From Rhodopseudomonas sp. BAL398 (lineage in GTDB: Bacteria > Pseudomonadota > Alphaproteobacteria > Rhizobiales > Xanthobacteraceae), in contig NZ_CP133111.1 in assembly GCF_033001325.1 (NCBI RefSeq), positions 2,418,001 through 2,482,000 of the forward strand: 64,000 bases of DNA, read 5' to 3'. Under the pieces are notes generated by a model that did not search any database, was not told the DNA's origin, and saw nothing but the letters and a program-made list of their open reading frames with translations. The translations under genes and the position numbers were made by a program. Positions within the stretch are counted from its first letter, which is position 1. Every line of letters starts with the position of its first letter. Below, piece after piece: positions 52,451-61,382 of the stretch.

Positions 52451-52773
52451 GCGCCCACCTTCTCGACGAACACCCGGATGGTGCCGCCGCAAGACAGCCC
52501 GACCTGCCACGCCGCCTCGTCGGCGACGCCGAATTCCAGCAGCTTCGGCTGGCCGCTGGCGATCACGTCGAGCGCTTCGGTGACGACCGCGCCCTCGACG
52601 CAGCCGCCAGAGACCGAACCAAGGAAGGTGCCGTCATCATTGATGACCAGGCTGGAGCCGGCCGGGCGCGGCGCCGAGCCCCAGGTCTCGACCACGGTGG
52701 CGAGAGCAACGCCATGGCCGGCCTTATGCCAGTCCTCGGCCGCCTGCAGAATGTCCTGATCGCGATTGAGCAT
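52447..52773 (-). CDS. XdhC/CoxI family protein, N-terminal module
   Basis: A 108-residue protein matching the short N-terminal XdhC_CoxI domain: QAAEDWHKAGHGVALATVVE, TWGSAPRPAGSSLVINDDG, VSGGCVEGAVVTEAL and GLSCGGTIRVFVE with two conserved Cys. Together with the adjacent overlapping gene it makes the two halves of XdhC. Confidence 0.85.
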   Translation of the reverse strand: MLNRDQDILQAAEDWHKAGHGVALATVVETWGSAPRPAGSSLVINDDGTFLGSVSGGCVEGAVVTEALDVIASGQPKLLEFGVADEAAWQVGLSCGGTIRVFVEKVGA

Positions 52774-52809
52774 CGGAGCCTCTTTCCAAAATTCACGCGT
52801 TGAAAAAAT

Positions 52810-54012
52810 TCACGCGGCGGGTCGGATCGCGCTGAAATGATGCGGCGGCGGCACCGACGACAGCGCCGCGATCAGCGCCGCCATCGATGTCAAATTATGT
52901 ACCGGGCGGAATTCGTCAACGTGCGGCAGCATCATTTTGATGCCCTGGGCGCGGGCCTCGAAGCCGCCGAACCGCAACAGCGGATTGAGCCAGATCAGCC
53001 GGCGGCAGGAGCGATGCAGCCGGTCCATCTCGAAGGCCAGCTTGCCGTCGGCCTCGCGCTCCAGCCCGTCGGAGATCAAGAGCACGATGGCGCCCTGGCC
53101 GAGCACGCGGCGCGCCCATTGCTTGTTGAAGGCGTGCAGCGACGCCGAAATCCTTGTGCCTCCGGCCCAATCCTCGACCGCCGAGGTGCAGCTCGCCAGC
53201 GCCTCGTCGGGATCGCGCGCCCGCAACGCGCGGGTGACATTGGTGAGCCTGGTGCCGAACAGGAACACCGAGACGCGCTTCCTGGCGTCGGTGATGGCGT
53301 GCAGGAAATGCAGGAACAGCCTGGTGTATTCGCTCATCGAGCCGGAGATATCGAGCAGCGCCACGATCGGCGCCGGCTTGTCGATCAGGCCGAGCCGGCG
53401 GATATCGACGATGTCGCCGCCGGTGCGCAGACTGCCGCGCAGCGTGCGGCGCAGATCGAGCTTCAGGCCGCGCGGATCGGGCTGAAACCGCCGCGTGCGC
53501 AATTCCGCCTGCGGCAATCGCATGTTGGCGATGGCGCGGGTGACCTGCGCGATCTCCGCGGCGCTCATCTGCGCAAAGTCCTTCTTCTGCAGGATCTCCT
53601 TGTCGGACACCGACAGCCGCAATTCCTGCTCCTGCGCCGCCGGCACGTCCTGCACCGCGGGTTGCGACAGCGCCTCCTGGACCCGGCGCGACGCCGGCTT
53701 CGGCTTCTTCTTGGCGTGGTCGGGCAGCGGGATCGAATCCAGCATGTGCTTCCAGTCCTCCGCGGCGCGGAAGAACAGGTCGAAGGCCTGGGCGAAGATC
53801 AATGCATGTTCATGGCGTTTGACGAACACCGCCTGCAGCGTGGCGAACAGATCGGCGCGGTTGCCGATCTCGATCAGCTGGATCGCATTGAGCGCATCGA
53901 TCACCGCCCCCGGCCCGACCGGCAGCCCCGCCGCCCGCAACGCCCGGGCAAAGCCGATCACATTGTCGGCCATCTGCCCGGTCGGCGGATTGAGGTGATC
54001 GATGTCGGTCAT
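52810..54012 (-). CDS. coxE: VWA domain protein CoxE-like (molybdenum hydroxylase maturation)
   Basis: A 400-residue protein with a C-terminal von Willebrand A domain. The MIDAS motif is VALLDISGSMSEYTRLFLHF (DxSxS), with LLISDGLERE later. In the CO dehydrogenase system of Oligotropha/Afipia, CoxE acts with the AAA+ ATPase CoxD in maturing the Cu/Mo active site. The gene lies next to a CoxD-like gene. Confidence 0.87.
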   Translation of the reverse strand: MTDIDHLNPPTGQMADNVIGFARALRAAGLPVGPGAVIDALNAIQLIEIGNRADLFATLQAVFVKRHEHALIFAQAFDLFFRAAEDWKHMLDSIPLPDHAKKKPKPASRRVQEALSQPAVQDVPAAQEQELRLSVSDKEILQKKDFAQMSAAEIAQVTRAIANMRLPQAELRTRRFQPDPRGLKLDLRRTLRGSLRTGGDIVDIRRLGLIDKPAPIVALLDISGSMSEYTRLFLHFLHAITDARKRVSVFLFGTRLTNVTRALRARDPDEALASCTSAVEDWAGGTRISASLHAFNKQWARRVLGQGAIVLLISDGLEREADGKLAFEMDRLHRSCRRLIWLNPLLRFGGFEARAQGIKMMLPHVDEFRPVHNLTSMAALIAALSSVPPPHHFSAIRPAA

Positions 54013-54061
54013 GGGGCGGACTGCTCGTGTTAGAATCGATCACATCACCAGCGACGGACTG

Positions 54062-54165
54062 CTCCCTCCCCCGCTTGCGGGGGAGGGCTGGGGTGGGGGA
54101 AGCCGGGAGGAAGGCGCCCGTTTCGCCCCCTCCCCAACCCTCCCCCGCAAGCGGGAGAGGGGGCG
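54062..54165. repeat. Inverted repeat with CTCCCTCCCCCGCTTGCGGG arms, family D
   Basis: Left arm CTCCCTCCCCCGCTTGCGGG and right arm CCCTCCCCGCAAGCGGGAGA with a GGGTGGGGG/CCCCAACC centre. A typical intergenic hairpin of these genomes, lying between coxE and coxD. Confidence 0.75.
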
Positions 54166-54215
54166 CGCTTCCGGTGCCGCGAAGCAGCGGCAAAATTCCG
54201 ACCGAAGCTGCCCAA

Positions 54216-55118
54216 CTAATCGCTGGTGGCTTCCTTCAGCACCTTGTCCAGCGCCGGGCCCTGCATCTTGGCGATGTCGTCCTGGTATTTCAACAGCGCG
54301 CCGAGCGTGTCGCCGACCACCTGGGCGGTCAGCGCGCGGGCGTCGAGTTCGGTCAATGCGGTGGCCCAGTCGAGCGTTTCGGCGACGCCGGGCGATTTGT
54401 AGAAATCCTGTTCGCGCAACGCCTGCACGAAGGCCACCACCTGTTGCGACAGTTTCGCCGAGATCCCCGGCACGCGGGATTTGACGATCGCCAATTCGCG
54501 CGCGGCGTCGGGATAATCGACCCAGTGATACAGGCAACGGCGCTTCAGCGCGTCGTGGATCTCGCGGGTGCGGTTCGAGGTCACGATCACGATCGGCGGG
54601 CTTGGCGCCTTGATGGTGCCGAATTCCGGGATCGTCACCTGGAAGTCGGAGAGGATTTCCAAAAGATAGGCCTCGAAGGCCTCGTCGGCGCGGTCGAGCT
54701 CGTCGATCAGCAGCACCGGGGCGCCGCCCGTATCCGGCTCCAGCGCCTGCAGCAGCGGCCGCTTGATCAGATAGCGCTCGGCGAAGATGTCGCTGGACAG
54801 CTGCTCGCGATCGGTGTCGCCGGCGGCCTCGGCGAGCCTGATCGCGATCATCTGCGCGGCGCTATTCCATTCATAGACCGCGGAGGCGACGTCGAGGCCC
54901 TCATAGCATTGCAGCCGGATCAGCTTGCGGCCGAGCGAAGCCGACAGCACCTTGGCGATCTCGGTCTTGCCGACCCCGGCCTCGCCTTCGAGAAACAGCG
55001 GCCGGCCCATCCGCAGCGCCAGGAACAGCACGGTCGCGAGCGAACGTTCGGCGAGATAGCCGCGGCTGGTCAACATTTCCAGCGTGGCTTCGACCGAAGC
55101 GGGCGCCGAATGGGTCAT
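54216..55118 (-). CDS. coxD: MoxR-type AAA+ ATPase CoxD-like
   Basis: A 300-residue AAA+ ATPase of the MoxR class. Walker A FLEGEAGVGKTEIAKVLSAS and Walker B VLLIDELDRADEAFEAYLL are intact, followed by sensor residues in VTSNRTREIHDALKRRC. CoxD unfolds/remodels the CO-dehydrogenase large subunit to insert copper and sulfur; the companion CoxE lies just downstream. Confidence 0.9.
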   Translation of the reverse strand: MTHSAPASVEATLEMLTSRGYLAERSLATVLFLALRMGRPLFLEGEAGVGKTEIAKVLSASLGRKLIRLQCYEGLDVASAVYEWNSAAQMIAIRLAEAAGDTDREQLSSDIFAERYLIKRPLLQALEPDTGGAPVLLIDELDRADEAFEAYLLEILSDFQVTIPEFGTIKAPSPPIVIVTSNRTREIHDALKRRCLYHWVDYPDAARELAIVKSRVPGISAKLSQQVVAFVQALREQDFYKSPGVAETLDWATALTELDARALTAQVVGDTLGALLKYQDDIAKMQGPALDKVLKEATSD

Positions 55119-55137
55119 GGCAGGACCGATCGCAAGG

Positions 55138-55944
55138 TCAGGCCTTGCCGTTGGCGGCGTCGACCGCGCGTTTCGCCAGCACCGAAATCAGATGCGCGCG
55201 ATATTCGGCGCTGCCGTGCAGATCGCTGTTGAGGTCGTCATGCGAGACATGGATTCCGTCGAGCGACTTGGCATTGAAGCGCGCCTTGAGCGCCTCCTCG
55301 AAGGCGGTGACCCGGAACACGCCTTCGGCGCCGGCGCCGGTGACGGTGACGCGCACATCCGACGGCCGCCTGGCGACGAACACCCCGACCAGCGCGTAAC
55401 GCGAGGCCTGGTTGCGGAATTTGATATAGGCGGCCTTTTTCGGGATCGGGAACTGAACCTTGACGATGATCTCGTCGGGCTCGAGCGCGGTGGTGAACAG
55501 GCCCTGGAAAAACTCTTCCGGCTTCAGCTTGCGCTTGTTGGTGACGATGGTGGCGCCGAGCGCCAGCACCGCGGCGGGATAATCGGCGGTCGGATCGTTA
55601 TTGGCGAGCGAGCCGCCGATGGTGCCCTTGTGGCGCACCGCGGGGTCGCCGATCAGCGACGCCAGTTCGGCCAGCGCCGGGATCGCCTCGCCGACGATTG
55701 CCGAGGTCGCGACTTCGGCGTGCTTGGCGGTGGCGCCGATCACCAGCGAGCGGCCCTTGATCTCGATGCCGCCGAGCCCGTCGATATGCGACAGGTCGAC
55801 CAGATGCGGCGGCGCCGCCAGCCGCTGCTTCATCACCGGCAGCAGCGTATGGCCGCCGGCGATCAGCTTGGCGTCTTCATTCTTGACCAGCAGGTTGGCG
55901 GCCTGCCGCACGGTCGCCGGACGATGATATTTGAAGTCGTACAT
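55138..55944 (-). CDS. coxM: FAD-binding medium subunit of a molybdenum hydroxylase (CoxM-like)
   Basis: A 268-residue FAD-binding subunit of the xanthine dehydrogenase/CO dehydrogenase family. The FAD motif is LIAGGHTLLPVMKQRLAAPP and the second FAD motif is GTIGGSLANNDPTADYPAAV. The C-terminal CO_deh_flav_C domain has RNQASRYALVGVFVARRPSD. AAGGACCC lies upstream of the ATG at 55944. It lies 47 bases after the FeS subunit gene and 19 bases before coxD. Confidence 0.9.
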   Translation of the reverse strand: MYDFKYHRPATVRQAANLLVKNEDAKLIAGGHTLLPVMKQRLAAPPHLVDLSHIDGLGGIEIKGRSLVIGATAKHAEVATSAIVGEAIPALAELASLIGDPAVRHKGTIGGSLANNDPTADYPAAVLALGATIVTNKRKLKPEEFFQGLFTTALEPDEIIVKVQFPIPKKAAYIKFRNQASRYALVGVFVARRPSDVRVTVTGAGAEGVFRVTAFEEALKARFNAKSLDGIHVSHDDLNSDLHGSAEYRAHLISVLAKRAVDAANGKA

Positions 55945-55991
55945 GCAGGGTCCTTGGAAAGTCCGCGGGGATTCGCTTGGGCCAGGCGTGG

Positions 55992-56477
55992 CTATGCGGG
56001 ATCGGAATTCGCCATCGCCTTTGCGCCGGCCGCGATCGACAGCACGATGTTCTGGTAGCCGGTGCAGCGGCACAGATTGCCCTCGAGCTCCTCACGGATG
56101 GTGTGGTCGGACAGCTCGTGGCCCTTGCGATGCACCAGGTCGACCGCCGTCATGATCATGCCGGGAGTGCAGAAGCCACATTGCAGCCCGTGATGTTCGC
56201 GAAACGCCTCCTGCATCGGATGCAGCGGCGCGCCATCGGCGGCCAGCCCCTCGATGGTGGTGACCTCATGGCCGTCGGCCATCACCGCCAGCGTGGTGCA
56301 GGATTTCACTGCCTTGCCGTCGAGATGCACGACGCAGGCGCCGCATTGCGAGGTGTCGCAACCGACATGGGTGCCGGTCAGCCGCAGATTCTCGCGCAGG
56401 AATTGGACCAGCAGTGTACGGGGATCGACATTCGCGGTCACCGGAGCGCCATTCACGATCAGGGAAATCTTGGCCAT
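55992..56477 (-). CDS. coxS: [2Fe-2S]-binding small subunit of a molybdenum hydroxylase (CoxS-like)
   Basis: A 161-residue two-cluster protein. The plant-type [2Fe-2S] cysteines are in [19 protein letters not shown] and [14 protein letters not shown]; the second, molybdenum-proximal cluster is in [16 protein letters not shown] and [14 protein letters not shown]. Passes electrons from the Mo site to the FAD subunit. No large molybdenum subunit gene lies next to it, which is unusual. Confidence 0.92.
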   Translation of the reverse strand: MAKISLIVNGAPVTANVDPRTLLVQFLRENLRLTGTHVGCDTSQCGACVVHLDGKAVKSCTTLAVMADGHEVTTIEGLAADGAPLHPMQEAFREHHGLQCGFCTPGMIMTAVDLVHRKGHELSDHTIREELEGNLCRCTGYQNIVLSIAAGAKAMANSDPA

Positions 56478-56621
56478 CGGCCCTCTCTTTATTCGTGCCG
56501 CCGCGTTGCACAGCGGAACGTCATTTTAAATCATTCCAAAATGCATATTATGGGTCATACCGGCAATGAGCAACCTCGCACGCCGCAACCCGGACGGGCG
56601 ATCCGGCCGGCGCCAGCGCGA

Positions 56622-57095
56622 TCAAGCAGTCTTGATCGCCTCGGCGTCGGGCTGCACGGCCTTGGAAAAATTGGCGAAGAATTCATCGGCGAGCTTCTTG
56701 GCCGATCCGTTGATCAGCCGCTGCCCGAGCTGCGCCAGCTTGCCGCCGATATGGGCCTCGACGTCATAGGACAACAGCGTGCCGCCATCCTTGTCGGTCA
56801 GGCCGACCACCGCGCCGCCCTTGGCGAAGCCGGCGACGCCGCCCTCGCCTTCCCCGGTGATCTTGTAGCCATTGGGCGGATCGAGATCGGTGAGCGTCAC
56901 GCGACCCTTGAAGCGCGCCGACACCGGCCCGACCTTCAATTTGGCGACCGCGCGAAAGCCTTCGGTGTCTTCGGTCTTTTCCAGCTCCTCGCAGCCGGGG
57001 ATGCAGGCCTTGAGAATTTCGGGATCGTTGAGCGCGGTCCAAACCGCCTCGCGCGGCGCGGTCAGCTGGACTTCGCCGCTCATCGTCATGGCCAT
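56622..57095 (-). CDS. coxG: CoxG-like SRPBCC family protein
   Basis: A 157-residue protein of the CoxG/SRPBCC fold, a membrane-anchoring partner of CO dehydrogenase-type enzymes. It shows SGEVQLTAPREAVWTALNDP, then PEILKACIPGCEELEKTED and GPVSARFKGRVTLTDLDPPN. The C-terminal helix LINGSAKKLADEFFANFSKA is a family feature. ATG at 57095 has GGGGAGGA 6 bases upstream. It lies upstream of coxS on the same strand, across 144 bases. Confidence 0.88.
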   Translation of the reverse strand: MAMTMSGEVQLTAPREAVWTALNDPEILKACIPGCEELEKTEDTEGFRAVAKLKVGPVSARFKGRVTLTDLDPPNGYKITGEGEGGVAGFAKGGAVVGLTDKDGGTLLSYDVEAHIGGKLAQLGQRLINGSAKKLADEFFANFSKAVQPDAEAIKTA

Positions 57096-57251
57096 GGAAT
57101 TCCTCCCCGGTGTGGTGCCGCCTTGACCTGCGACCCGTTGGCGACAGTTAAGCACGCCGGCGGAAAAAGCAAAAGCATCGCTGCAATGCACAGGCCGCAC
57201 GGTCCGACACCCACCGCGACCACGGGATCCACGCGGCGCATCGCTCAATCG

Positions 57252-57839
57252 TCAGGAGCTATGCCGGGCCGACGGATAGTCCGCGGACTGCGTTGCCGGC
57301 GGCTCTGCCGGCCAGGTCGCGGCGGCCTGCGGCTCGCCGGCCGATTCGGAATGGAACGGCGGCTCGACCAGCAGCAGGATCGCGGTGCCGAGCAGCAGCA
57401 TCAATTCGGCGGCGTGCAGCCGAACCGCCGCGAGCTCGCCGACCTGCGATGCCATCAGCATGCTGGCGAAGCTGATGACGCTGCCGATGGTCAGCGCGAA
57501 AGCCAACGCCTCGTCGCAGCCGCCGGTCTTGCGGATCGACGCCCTTGTGGTCAGCACCACGAACACCGCGAAGAACGCCGCCACCGTGAGCTTGCCCAGC
57601 GCCAGCAGCCACGCCATCCGGATCGTGCCGGCCGCGGACAGATGCAGATAATCGCTGATGAACAGCGCCACCGCGATATTCGGCCGGTCGTAGAGGCCAT
57701 GGAACGGCGAGATAATGATCTTGACGGCCACGATCACCCAGGTCGGGATGAAATAGGCCGCCAGCAGCGCGCCGTTGAATGTGCTGATTCGCCAGTCCGT
57801 CTTCATCAGGAAGTCTCGCACGCGCCGCGGCAACTCCAT
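57252..57839 (-). CDS. Hypothetical four-helix membrane protein
   Basis: A 195-residue inner-membrane protein with about four predicted helices (FNGALLAAYFIPTWVIVAVK, LLALGKLTVAAFFAVFVVLT, FALTIGSVISFASMLMASQV, AAELMLLLGTAILLLVEPPF) and a Pro/Ala/Ser-rich hydrophilic C-terminus. I do not recognise the family. It sits upstream of the cox cluster on the same strand, but there is a 156-base gap, and no evidence ties it to CO dehydrogenase. Confidence 0.65.
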   Translation of the reverse strand: MELPRRVRDFLMKTDWRISTFNGALLAAYFIPTWVIVAVKIIISPFHGLYDRPNIAVALFISDYLHLSAAGTIRMAWLLALGKLTVAAFFAVFVVLTTRASIRKTGGCDEALAFALTIGSVISFASMLMASQVGELAAVRLHAAELMLLLGTAILLLVEPPFHSESAGEPQAAATWPAEPPATQSADYPSARHSS

Positions 57840-58290
57840 CGCGGCGCCGGCGGACCAAGCGAGCTAAACCCGCTCAACCATGAGCGGCAATCTAAACACT
57901 TTATTAACCTTAACGGCTCGAAACCATTGGAACTCGCCGATGTCGGCACAGGAATTGCTTACAATTTCCTCCATGGGACATCCTTCGCGCGGCGAATCTG
58001 CACTGAGTTACGACCTCGGCCACATCACCGTGCGCGGGCGTGGATCCACCCCGTTACCGCACGACGACGATCAGGCCTGGACCATTGCGATGTTGTCCAC
58101 AGCGCAGCGCGCAACACAGAGGAAAGTAGCAGCGGTGCGCAGTTGCCGCTCTGGGTTCACACTGTTAGAGAACGATGAGTGGCGCGACGTTCCGACTGCC
58201 GGGGCCTGCGCCGCGCGGCACGCATTGCGCAACAGCGGCGGCCGCCTTGCATAAGAAAACGACCTCCCCGAACCTCTGACGTGGCAGCGC
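57840..58290. other. Intergenic region upstream of the Liv operon
   Basis: A 451-base gap between divergent genes. It includes an AT-rich patch near 57880-57970 (promoter region of either gene) and is otherwise GC-rich. I see no convincing gene, terminator or palindrome. Confidence 0.4.
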
Positions 58291-59208
58291 ATGGACTATT
58301 TCGCCCAGCAACTCATCAACGGCCTCGTGCTCGGCTCGATCTACGGGCTGATCGCGATCGGTTACACGATGGTCTATGGCATCGTCGGCATGATCAATTT
58401 CGCTCATGGCGACATCTTCATGATCGGCGGCTTCATCGCGCTGATCAGCTTTCTGATCCTGGTTTCGCTCGGCCTCACCTTCGTGCCGGTAATCCTGCTG
58501 ATCGTGCTCTTGGTGTCGATGGCGATCACCGCGCTGTATGGCTGGACCGTCGAGCGAATCGCCTATCGGCCGCTGCGGCATTCGTTCCGGCTGGCGCCGA
58601 TGCTGTCGGCGATCGGGATGTCGTTCGTGCTGATGAATTATTCGCAGATCGCGCAGGGCGCCCGGGTCAAGCCGGTGCCGCCGATCATCACCGGCGGCTA
58701 TACGCTGCACGAAAGCGTCGACGGCTTCGTGGTGCGGCTGTCCAACGTGCAGATCGTCGTCGTCATCACCACCATCGTGCTGTTGGCCGTGTTCACCTGG
58801 CTGGTGGCTCGGACCCGGCTCGGCCGCGACATGCGCGCCTGCGAGCAGGACCAGACCATGGCGGCACTGCTCGGCGTCGATGTCGACCGCACCATCTCGA
58901 TGACCTTCGTGATCGGCGCGGCGCTCGCCGCGGTCGCCGGCATGATGTATCTGCTGTATTATGGCCTGGTCGACTTCTTCATGGGTTTCGTCGCCGGCAT
59001 CAAGGCGTTCACCGCCGCGGTGCTGGGCGGCATCGGCTCGCTGCCCGGCGCGATGCTGGGCGGGCTGTTGATCGGCCTGATCGAGACCATGTGGTCGGCC
59101 TATTTCTCGGTCGAGTACAAGGACGTCGCGGCGTTTTCGATCCTGATCATCGTGCTGATCTTCATGCCGACCGGCCTGCTCGGCCGGCCCGAAGTCGAAA
59201 AAGTCTGA
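58291..59208 (+). CDS. livH: Branched-chain amino acid ABC transporter permease LivH
   Basis: A 305-residue inner-membrane permease. The LivH motifs are clear: LINGLVLGSIYGLIAIGYTM, VYGIVGMINFAHGDIFMIG, and a C-terminal GGIGSLPGAMLGGLLIGLIE with tail GLLGRPEVEKV. It is the first gene of an operon with all four membrane/ATPase genes followed by the binding protein, the order closest to a classical Liv system. Confidence 0.94.
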   Translation: MDYFAQQLINGLVLGSIYGLIAIGYTMVYGIVGMINFAHGDIFMIGGFIALISFLILVSLGLTFVPVILLIVLLVSMAITALYGWTVERIAYRPLRHSFRLAPMLSAIGMSFVLMNYSQIAQGARVKPVPPIITGGYTLHESVDGFVVRLSNVQIVVVITTIVLLAVFTWLVARTRLGRDMRACEQDQTMAALLGVDVDRTISMTFVIGAALAAVAGMMYLLYYGLVDFFMGFVAGIKAFTAAVLGGIGSLPGAMLGGLLIGLIETMWSAYFSVEYKDVAAFSILIIVLIFMPTGLLGRPEVEKV

Positions 59209-59214
59209 TCGCGC

Positions 59215-60549
59215 ATGGCACCGCTCGCTCCTGCCGCCGCCACCGCCGTCGCCGCCAAGCGCGGTCTCGGCGCCGCGTTCATTTTCCAAAAAGCCCTGAT
59301 CAGCGCCCTGGTGGCGCTGGTTTTGTTTTCGCTGATGATCGGCGTTCGCACCGAGGCCGGCCCCGAAGGCCAGCTGATCTACTGGACCCGGTTCGGCGAT
59401 CTCGCCGCGATGGTCGGCACCGTGTTCGTGGGCAGCATCGTGATCGAATTGCTGCGGCACTGGTGGGGCCCGGTCGAAACCATTCGGGTGGTGCCGGCGC
59501 GGGTGACCAGCGGCTTGGCGCTGGCGCGGCGCGCGATCGCCCCGGTGCTGCTGATCGGCACCTTCCTGGTGCCGGTGATCTTCTACGACCAGCGCTACAT
59601 CCTCGATCTCGGCATCCTGGTACTGACCTATGTGATGCTGGGCTGGGGCTTGAACGTCGTGGTCGGCCTCGCCGGCCTGCTCGACCTCGGCTATGTGGCG
59701 TTCTACGCCGTCGGCGCCTATTCCTACGCGCTGCTGGCGACCAATTTCGACCTGTCGTTCTGGGTCTGCCTGCCGCTGGCCGGGATCCTGGCGGCGTTCT
59801 GGGGCGTGATGCTGGGCTTTCCGGTGCTGCGGCTGCGCGGCGATTATCTCGCCATCGTCACTTTGGCGTTCGGCGAGATCATCCGCCTGGTCATCATCAA
59901 TTGGCAGGATCTCACCGGCGGCCCCAATGGCGTCAGCGGGATTCCGCGGCCGACGCTGTTCGGGATTCCGCTCGACAATTCCGATGATGGGCTCGCCGCC
60001 CTGCTCGGCATCGCCTATTCGCCGACCCATCGCATCGTGTTCCTGTTCTATCTGATCCTGGCGCTGGCGCTGCTGACCAATTGGGCGACGATCCGGCTGC
60101 GGCGGCTGCCGATCGGCCGCGCCTGGGAAGCGCTGCGCGAGGACGAGGTGGCCTGCCGCGCGCTCGGCATCAACACCACCACGACCAAGCTCTCCGCTTT
60201 CGCCACCGGCGCGATGTTCGGCGGCTTCGCCGGCGCCTTCTTCGCCACCCGGCAGGGCTTCATCTCGCCGGAATCCTTCACCTTCCAGGAATCGGCGCTG
60301 GTGTTGGCGATCGTGGTGCTGGGCGGCATGGGCTCGCAGCTCGGCGTCGCCCTGGCGGCGCTGGCGATGATCGGCGGCTTCGAACTGTTCCGCGGCCTCG
60401 AGCAATACCGCATGCTGGTGTTCGGCCTGGCGATGGTGCTGCTGATGATCTGGCGGCCGCGCGGCCTGATCGGCCATCGTGCTCCGACCGTGTTCCTCGA
60501 ACATAATCAGGCGATCTCATCCGACGTGGTCAAGGAAGGTCGCGGATGA
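59215..60549 (+). CDS. livM: Branched-chain amino acid ABC transporter permease LivM
   Basis: A 444-residue permease with an N-terminal extension of about 110 residues (two extra helices) before the conserved core, as in enterobacterial LivM. Core motifs: LGWGLNVVVGLAGLLDLGYV, AFYAVGAYSYALL and RLRGDYLAIVTLAFGEIIRL. The gene ends overlapping livG (ATGA, 4 bases). Confidence 0.94.
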   Translation: MAPLAPAAATAVAAKRGLGAAFIFQKALISALVALVLFSLMIGVRTEAGPEGQLIYWTRFGDLAAMVGTVFVGSIVIELLRHWWGPVETIRVVPARVTSGLALARRAIAPVLLIGTFLVPVIFYDQRYILDLGILVLTYVMLGWGLNVVVGLAGLLDLGYVAFYAVGAYSYALLATNFDLSFWVCLPLAGILAAFWGVMLGFPVLRLRGDYLAIVTLAFGEIIRLVIINWQDLTGGPNGVSGIPRPTLFGIPLDNSDDGLAALLGIAYSPTHRIVFLFYLILALALLTNWATIRLRRLPIGRAWEALREDEVACRALGINTTTTKLSAFATGAMFGGFAGAFFATRQGFISPESFTFQESALVLAIVVLGGMGSQLGVALAALAMIGGFELFRGLEQYRMLVFGLAMVLLMIWRPRGLIGHRAPTVFLEHNQAISSDVVKEGRG

Positions 60550-61382
60550 GCAGCGATCACATTCTCAAGGTTGAAAACCTGTCGATGCGGTTCGGCGGCA
60601 TCGTCGCCGTCAACGACGCGTCGTTCGCCGCGCAGCGCGGCAAGATCACCGCGCTGATTGGCCCCAACGGCGCCGGCAAGACCACGGTGTTCAACTGCAT
60701 CACCGGCTTCTACAAGCCGACCTCCGGAACGATCCGGCTGACCCATGACGACGGCAAAACCTATCAGTTGCAGCGGCTCAACGATTTTAGGATCTCGAAG
60801 ATCGCCAAGGTCGCGCGCACCTTCCAGAACATCAGGCTGTTCCCCGGCATGACCGCGCTGGAAAACCTGATGGTGGCGCAGCACAACGTGCTGATGCGCG
60901 CCTCGGGGCTGACCTTTCTCGGCCTGTTCGGCGTGCCGTCCTGGCGCAAGGCCGAAGCCGACGCGATCGAAAAGGCGCGGTTCTGGCTCAAGCAGATCGG
61001 CCTGCTCGATCGCGCCGACGACGCCGCCGGCAACCTGCCCTATGGCGATCAGCGCCGGCTCGAGATCGCCCGCGCAATGTGTACCGATCCGGCCCTGCTC
61101 TGCCTCGACGAGCCGGCCGCCGGCCTCAACGCCCGCGAAAGTGCGAGCTTGAGCGAATTGCTGCTGTCGATCCGCGCCGATCGCGGCACCTCGATCCTGC
61201 TGATCGAACACGACATGAGCGTGGTGATGGAGATTTCCGACCATATCGTCGTGCTTGATTACGGCGTCAAGATCGCCGACGCGGCGCCGCAGGCGATCCG
61301 CGACGATCCGAAGGTGATCGCCGCCTATCTGGGCGTCGACGACGACGAAGTCGACGCCGTCGAGAAGGAGCTTGGGCTATGA
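60546..61382 (+). CDS. livG: Branched-chain amino acid ABC transporter ATP-binding protein LivG
   Basis: A 278-residue ATPase. Walker A GPNGAGKTT (about residues 39-47), the LivG-type signature LPYGDQRRLEIARAM, and Walker B LLCLDEPAAGLN are intact. It has the insert MTALENLMVAQHNVLMRASG typical of LivG. Overlaps livM and livF by 4 bases each. This gives the intact form against which the degenerate half of 11456-12937 can be compared. Confidence 0.95.
   Translation: MSSDHILKVENLSMRFGGIVAVNDASFAAQRGKITALIGPNGAGKTTVFNCITGFYKPTSGTIRLTHDDGKTYQLQRLNDFRISKIAKVARTFQNIRLFPGMTALENLMVAQHNVLMRASGLTFLGLFGVPSWRKAEADAIEKARFWLKQIGLLDRADDAAGNLPYGDQRRLEIARAMCTDPALLCLDEPAAGLNARESASLSELLLSIRADRGTSILLIEHDMSVVMEISDHIVVLDYGVKIADAAPQAIRDDPKVIAAYLGVDDDEVDAVEKELGL

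Noticed and set aside
54062-54165. Repeated CCCTCCCCCGC units considered as a short CRISPR-like array
   Set aside because: Only two inverted arms are present, without regular direct repeats or spacers.
55977-58178. A 733-codon plus-strand open frame across coxS, coxG and the membrane protein gene
   Set aside because: It covers three coding and two intergenic segments with antisense-type composition and no recognisable domain.
57880-58254. A possible 124-residue gene in the gap before the last Liv operon
   Set aside because: No ribosome-binding site, no family resemblance and mixed low-complexity composition.
58165-60504. A 779-codon minus-strand open frame antisense to livH/livM
   Set aside because: Composition is again that of an antisense frame (many His, Gln, Asp, Arg), and it covers two well-supported permease genes.
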